Of a stretch of DNA of 52,138 nt, positions 48,378 through 52,138 are shown one piece after another. Both the position numbers and the translations under genes were made by a program. The first letter of the stretch is position 1. The number at the start of each line of letters is the position of its first letter. The DNA lies in IMG/VR virus record IMGVR_UViG_3300044839_000032, positions 1 to 52,138 of that record; one strand, given 5' to 3'. The notes under the pieces are model-generated. The model did no database searches and was not told where the DNA came from. It saw nothing but the letters and a program-made list of their open reading frames with translations. Source of the stretch: a virus.

Positions 48378-51300
48378 ATGAACCTGAGACACTTCGGGCG
48401 CGCGCAGCAGATGTGGCTGCTGGTCGCTGCCTGCTTCGGCATGTTCGCGTTGTTCCTGCTCCTGGTGCCGGGAATGACGTTCGCGCTTTGGTGGCCGACG
48501 ATGCTCGCGGCGCTCGTGGCCTGCGCCATCACCGTCATGGCGTTTCAGTGGTGGCTGGGCGCGGTACTGGCCCGGCGCGACTCCTCGATCCAACTTCTGA
48601 ATCGCATCACCGCGGGCGATTTATCGATCGCCGCGCGCGAAATTCAACTGACCACGCAATCGGCGCGGATGTCCGCGGCGATGCGCGCATTGGTGTCGAA
48701 TCTGGAGCGGACCATCCGCCGTTTCGCGCAGCTCGCCACCGACGTCGCAACGGCCAGTGGCCAAATCAGCGGACGTTCGCGCGTGCTCGCGCGCGGCGCC
48801 GGCGAGCAACTCGTCTCGACCGAATCGACCTCGGCGTCGGTCGGCCAGATCGACCAGACCATCAACAACGTGCGCACGTCGATGGAGGAGCTGTCCGCGA
48901 ATGCCGAGGAGACGTCGACCTCGGTGCTGGAGATGTCGGCGTCGATCGAGGAGGTCAGCCGCATCGCCGACACGCTGGCCGAGTTCGTGGAGCAAACGTC
49001 GTCCGCATTCGAAGAGATGAGCGCATCGATCTCGCAGGTCGCGGCGAACACGGAAAGCTTCTCGTCGTTCGCGACACAGACCGCCAGCTCGATGGTGGAG
49101 ATGAATGCGACCACCGAGGAGATCGGCAAGTCCGCGAAGCAATCGGCGGAGCTCGCGCGCTACGTGAAGGACGCCGCAAGCGAAGGACGCGTCGCCGTCA
49201 GCGGCACCGTCGAAGGAATGCGCAAGATTCAGGTCGCCGTCGACGAGGCGAAAGCCGCGCTCGGCGAGCTGGCCAATCGGTCGCAGGAGATCGGCGAGAT
49301 CGTGCGCGTCATCGACGAGATCGCGGGTCAGACCAATTTGCTCGCGCTGAACGCCGCGATCATTGCCGCGCAGGCTGGCGAGCGCGGAAAAGGATTCGCG
49401 GTGGTCGCCGACGAGATCCGCGATCTCTCCGAGCGCACCTCGGTATCGACTGACGAAATCCGCACGCTGATTCAGAACGTGCAGCGTGCTGTCGATCGCG
49501 CCGCCGAGCAGATGACCATCAGCAGCGATCGCGTGTTCGACGGCGTGGCGCTGACCGCGCGCGCGGAACAGACGCTCGACAAGATCCTCGACATGACCGC
49601 GCGCTCGACGAACTCGATCGCCGAGATTGCGCGTGCGACCGAGGAGCAGTCGCGCGGCAGCAAGGCGGCAACGGCGGCGATCGAAGAAGTGACGAAGATG
49701 GTGCAGCAGACGGCGAGCGCGACGCAGCAGCAGTCGCAGACGGCGCGCAAAGTCGGCGAGCAGACGTCGATGGTGCGCGACTACACCAAGCACCTCAAGC
49801 GCGCGATGTCGGAGCAGGAAACGGGTAGCCGCGCCATCAGCCGGGCCATGGAAAACATCATGGGCCTCGTGCAGAACGTTCTCGAATCAACCTCGGTGCT
49901 GGCAACCGAAAGCTCGGCCATCGTGAAGGCGATGGGCGTGATCCAGCAGGCCACGCGCGAGTCGAATGTGTCGATCGGCGATCTCAATCAGATGGCCAAC
50001 ACGCTGTCGCATGAGTCGACGCTGCTGAATTCGGAGCTGGATCGCTTCACGCTGCCGACGCCGACCGAGGGTGGCAAGCTGACGACATCCACGGTGCTGT
50101 GGCAGCAACTGACGCTCGATCCGATCCAGGTCGGAGCTGCGGCCCTCGGATACATGTCGAAGACGATTCACGCGCACCTGGTGATGTACGGCGAAGGCGC
50201 GGAGCTGATTCCCGGACTCGCCGAGCGCTGGGAAGTGCTCGAGCAAGGACACGTCTACCGATTCCATCTGCGTCATGGCGTCCGCTTCCACAACGGGCGC
50301 ACGCTCGAAGCGAAAGATGTTCACGACTCACTCGTGCGGCTGCTGCTTCCCGAACTGAATTCGCAGTCGAGCTGGATCATGCGCGAGGTGCGCGGCGCGG
50401 CGGACGTAATCGCGGGCCGCACGCGCACGCTTTCCGGAATCCAGGTTCACGATCAACACACGGTAGACATCATCCTCGATGAGCCGCTGGCGTTTTTCCT
50501 GTCGCTGCTGACGATGCACGAAGCCGCGATCATTCCGGCCGAGGAAGCGCGCGATCCGGAGCGCTTCCGGCTGCACCCCGTCGGCGCCGGTCCGTTCCGT
50601 TTGGCCGAGGCGACGGAGGGCGAACGCGTTCGCGTGCAGCGCAATCGCGACTACTACGTTCCCGGCATCCCGCATCTCGACGAGCTGGAGTTCCGGCTCG
50701 ACCTGCGCAGCTTCCGCGACGTGGCCGAGGCGTTTCTCCGCGGCGAGGTGGACGTCGCGCATGGCGTGCCGCTGAACATCGTCAGCGAGCTTCGCACCGA
50801 TCCGCGCATCGCGCCGTACATTCTGACCACGATCCAATTGCACACGTCGTACTTCGGCTACGACTGCACCGTTGCGCCGTTCAACCGCGTGGAAGTGCGG
50901 CAGGCGATCAATCACGCCATCAACCGCGACCGGATTAACGAGCGCGTCTTCGCCGGCCTCGGCGTCGTGGCGAAGTCGCTGCTGCCGCCCGGACTCCTCG
51001 GCTACGACGCGAATCTGCGCGGCATCGAACACGATCCGGAACGCGCTCGTTCACTGCTGCGCCAGGCCGGAGTCAGCGGACTCCGCGTCGAGTACCGCAC
51101 GTGGGACACGGACGAGTTCAACAACTCCGGCCAGCTTCCGCTGATCATCGAAGACCTCGCCGCAATCGGCATCGATGTAAACGTGACCATGCATTCCGCG
51201 GTCGATGCGCGCAAGCCGCTGTTCAAGCCGGGACACGGCACGTTCTACTGCGCCAACTGGTATGCCGACTTCCCCGACTCCGACAATTTCTTCTACGTCT

Positions 51301-51569
51301 TCTTCCACAGCGACGCGCGTTCCGCGCGAGGCCTCTATTTCAGTAGCGCCGCCGTCGACGCGCAGATCATCGAGGCGCGGCGGACGAATGATCCCGATCG
51401 CCGCGCGGAGATTTACCGGCAACTCAATCAAATGGTGATCCGCGAAGCACCGCTGGCGACGCTGTTCCACGAGCGCTTCTTCGTACTGCAGAAGCCGGAA
51501 GTGCGCGGACTGCGGACGTCGCTGGCGCCGCCGCCGGTGCGGTATCACGGGACGTGGATCGAGGAGTAA
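48378..51569 (+). CDS. Chemoreceptor signalling domain fused to a peptide-type solute-binding domain (host)
   Basis: 1063 residues from ATG 48378. Two membrane spans (about 12-32 and 36-56) are followed by a short HAMP-like stretch, then the long methyl-accepting coiled coil with the tip [15 protein letters not shown] (about 312) and [16 protein letters not shown]. From about 570 to the end comes an SBP_bac_5 (oligopeptide/nickel-binding) domain: [33 protein letters not shown]-like opening and [14 protein letters not shown]. In normal receptors a binding domain is outside the cell; here it follows the cytoplasmic domain, so it probably sits in the cytoplasm. An intracellular solute sensor is likely. 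Confidence 0.88.
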   Translation: MNLRHFGRAQQMWLLVAACFGMFALFLLLVPGMTFALWWPTMLAALVACAITVMAFQWWLGAVLARRDSSIQLLNRITAGDLSIAAREIQLTTQSARMSAAMRALVSNLERTIRRFAQLATDVATASGQISGRSRVLARGAGEQLVSTESTSASVGQIDQTINNVRTSMEELSANAEETSTSVLEMSASIEEVSRIADTLAEFVEQTSSAFEEMSASISQVAANTESFSSFATQTASSMVEMNATTEEIGKSAKQSAELARYVKDAASEGRVAVSGTVEGMRKIQVAVDEAKAALGELANRSQEIGEIVRVIDEIAGQTNLLALNAAIIAAQAGERGKGFAVVADEIRDLSERTSVSTDEIRTLIQNVQRAVDRAAEQMTISSDRVFDGVALTARAEQTLDKILDMTARSTNSIAEIARATEEQSRGSKAATAAIEEVTKMVQQTASATQQQSQTARKVGEQTSMVRDYTKHLKRAMSEQETGSRAISRAMENIMGLVQNVLESTSVLATESSAIVKAMGVIQQATRESNVSIGDLNQMANTLSHESTLLNSELDRFTLPTPTEGGKLTTSTVLWQQLTLDPIQVGAAALGYMSKTIHAHLVMYGEGAELIPGLAERWEVLEQGHVYRFHLRHGVRFHNGRTLEAKDVHDSLVRLLLPELNSQSSWIMREVRGAADVIAGRTRTLSGIQVHDQHTVDIILDEPLAFFLSLLTMHEAAIIPAEEARDPERFRLHPVGAGPFRLAEATEGERVRVQRNRDYYVPGIPHLDELEFRLDLRSFRDVAEAFLRGEVDVAHGVPLNIVSELRTDPRIAPYILTTIQLHTSYFGYDCTVAPFNRVEVRQAINHAINRDRINERVFAGLGVVAKSLLPPGLLGYDANLRGIEHDPERARSLLRQAGVSGLRVEYRTWDTDEFNNSGQLPLIIEDLAAIGIDVNVTMHSAVDARKPLFKPGHGTFYCANWYADFPDSDNFFYVFFHSDARSARGLYFSSAAVDAQIIEARRTNDPDRRAEIYRQLNQMVIREAPLATLFHERFFVLQKPEVRGLRTSLAPPPVRYHGTWIEE

Positions 51570-52138
51570 CGGCGGGTTCGTCCCGAGATGTAGACCCCTC
51601 CGACGATCATCGCTCCGGCAAGCAACGCGATTGGTCGAATTTGTTCCTGTAAAAAAATCGCCGCGAGGATCACGGCGAAGACCGGCTGCAAGTACGTGTA
51701 CGCGGCGACGACGGAGCTCTCCGCATACTTCAGCGCCCACGCGTTCATCAGGTACGCGGCGATGGTCGGTCCGGCGACTACGAACGCGAGCGACCACCAA
51801 GCGTTCGGCGGGATCGCGCGCCACGGCTCGTGCAACATTGGCCACGCGGCGATCGGGAGCATGACGATCGATGCGATCGCGAACATCCGCGCGATCACGC
51901 GGCGCGCGGACATTCGCGCCATCGCCGGTTTCGAAAAGACGAGGTAGAGCGCGTACGACAGCGAGTTGCCGACGATCATGAGATCGCCGAGGAGCGACTT
52001 CGCGGTTCCGCTGAAGCCCTCGCCGCCAATCAGCACGATCGCCCCGGCTGCGGACAGCGCGATGCCGCCAACCTTCACAACCGTCGGACGTTCGCGCCCG
52101 AGGACGATGGCGGCGGCGAGAGCGAAGATCGGAATCGT
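51545..52138 (-). CDS. EamA/DMT-family transporter, N-terminus beyond the window (host)
   Basis: The C-terminal 197 residues are visible and the frame stays open to the window edge. Five or six hydrophobic helices, [30 protein letters not shown] and [15 protein letters not shown] are typical of the second EamA repeat. Drug/metabolite transporter of unknown substrate. The gene ends 25 bp inside the end of the chemoreceptor gene (tail to tail). Confidence 0.85.
   Translation of the reverse strand, partial: TIPIFALAAAIVLGRERPTVVKVGGIALSAAGAIVLIGGEGFSGTAKSLLGDLMIVGNSLSYALYLVFSKPAMARMSARRVIARMFAIASIVMLPIAAWPMLHEPWRAIPPNAWWSLAFVVAGPTIAAYLMNAWALKYAESSVVAAYTYLQPVFAVILAAIFLQEQIRPIALLAGAMIVGGVYISGRTRRYSSIHVP

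Noticed and set aside
48621-49793. 390-residue minus-strand ORF rich in Arg and Leu
   Set aside because: Shadow of the chemoreceptor coding frame in GC-rich DNA.

Overview
The window is a stretch of a high-GC bacterial chromosome carrying one complete integrated temperate phage. Host genes lie at both ends: a calcineurin-like phosphoesterase on the left, and on the right tRNA-Phe(GAA), a polyprenyl synthetase, a large chemoreceptor-like protein and a partial EamA transporter. The prophage fills positions 1514-47316 (45.8 kb). It is bounded by a perfect 24-bp direct repeat that equals the 3' end of tRNA-Phe. The tyrosine recombinase beside the tRNA has an N-terminus (LYRRH, then a Cys-rich stretch) that I associate with Acidobacteriota integrases. 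I therefore lean towards an acidobacterial host, with modest confidence.

Phage layout, left to right. (1) 1.7-2.9 kb: a small DNA-binding protein, probably the excisionase, and a membrane protein. (2) 3.0-7.4 kb: an unusual plasmid or conjugation-like block, made of a repeat-rich 150-bp segment, two different VirD4/TraG-type ATPases and a replication-relaxation protein. (3) 7.4-8.5 kb, minus strand: a DnaG-like primase, followed by a gene-free but strongly foldable region. (4) 9-17 kb: early genes, mostly tiny and often overlapping by ATGA. They include a C5-methyltransferase-like protein, a pentapeptide-repeat protein, an ERF annealing protein with a YqaJ/lambda-exonuclease partner, an SSB-tail-like protein, NinG and many Cys-rich (zinc) miniproteins. 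(5) 16.7-38.5 kb: terminase, portal, scaffold, capsid, fibre-like proteins, a holin and putative injected virion proteins. There is no tape measure, tail tube or sheath, so the particle is most likely podovirus-like. (6) 38.6-42.3 kb: papain-like peptidase, small holin-like protein, SSB, a minus-strand lipoprotein (probable lysogeny cargo) and a secreted 3D-domain protein. (7) 42.4-43.2 kb: no protein gene, but dense RNA secondary structure. (8) 43.2-47.2 kb: immunity-like region (HTH protein, palindromic operator), a methyltransferase-Mrr nuclease fusion and the integrase.

How the parts work together: integrase and the left-end DNA-binding protein would become neighbours in the excised circle. 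Primase, ERF/exonuclease, NinG and SSB form a replication and recombination set. Four late transcription units share one promoter pattern: a [T/A]-rich NCACAG-like box, usually 30 nt, then a -10 box followed by TCAA near the start point. They drive the portal block, a small RNA plus the scaffold/capsid block, the distal structural block and the lysis block.

The most interesting material is non-coding. It comprises a pseudoknotted, terminator-ended RNA just ahead of the scaffold and capsid genes (23.2 kb), a second pseudoknotted RNA (42.5 kb), and directly after it a roughly 575-nt ornate RNA candidate with more than a dozen helices (42.6-43.2 kb). I found these by eye; covariation searches are needed to test them.
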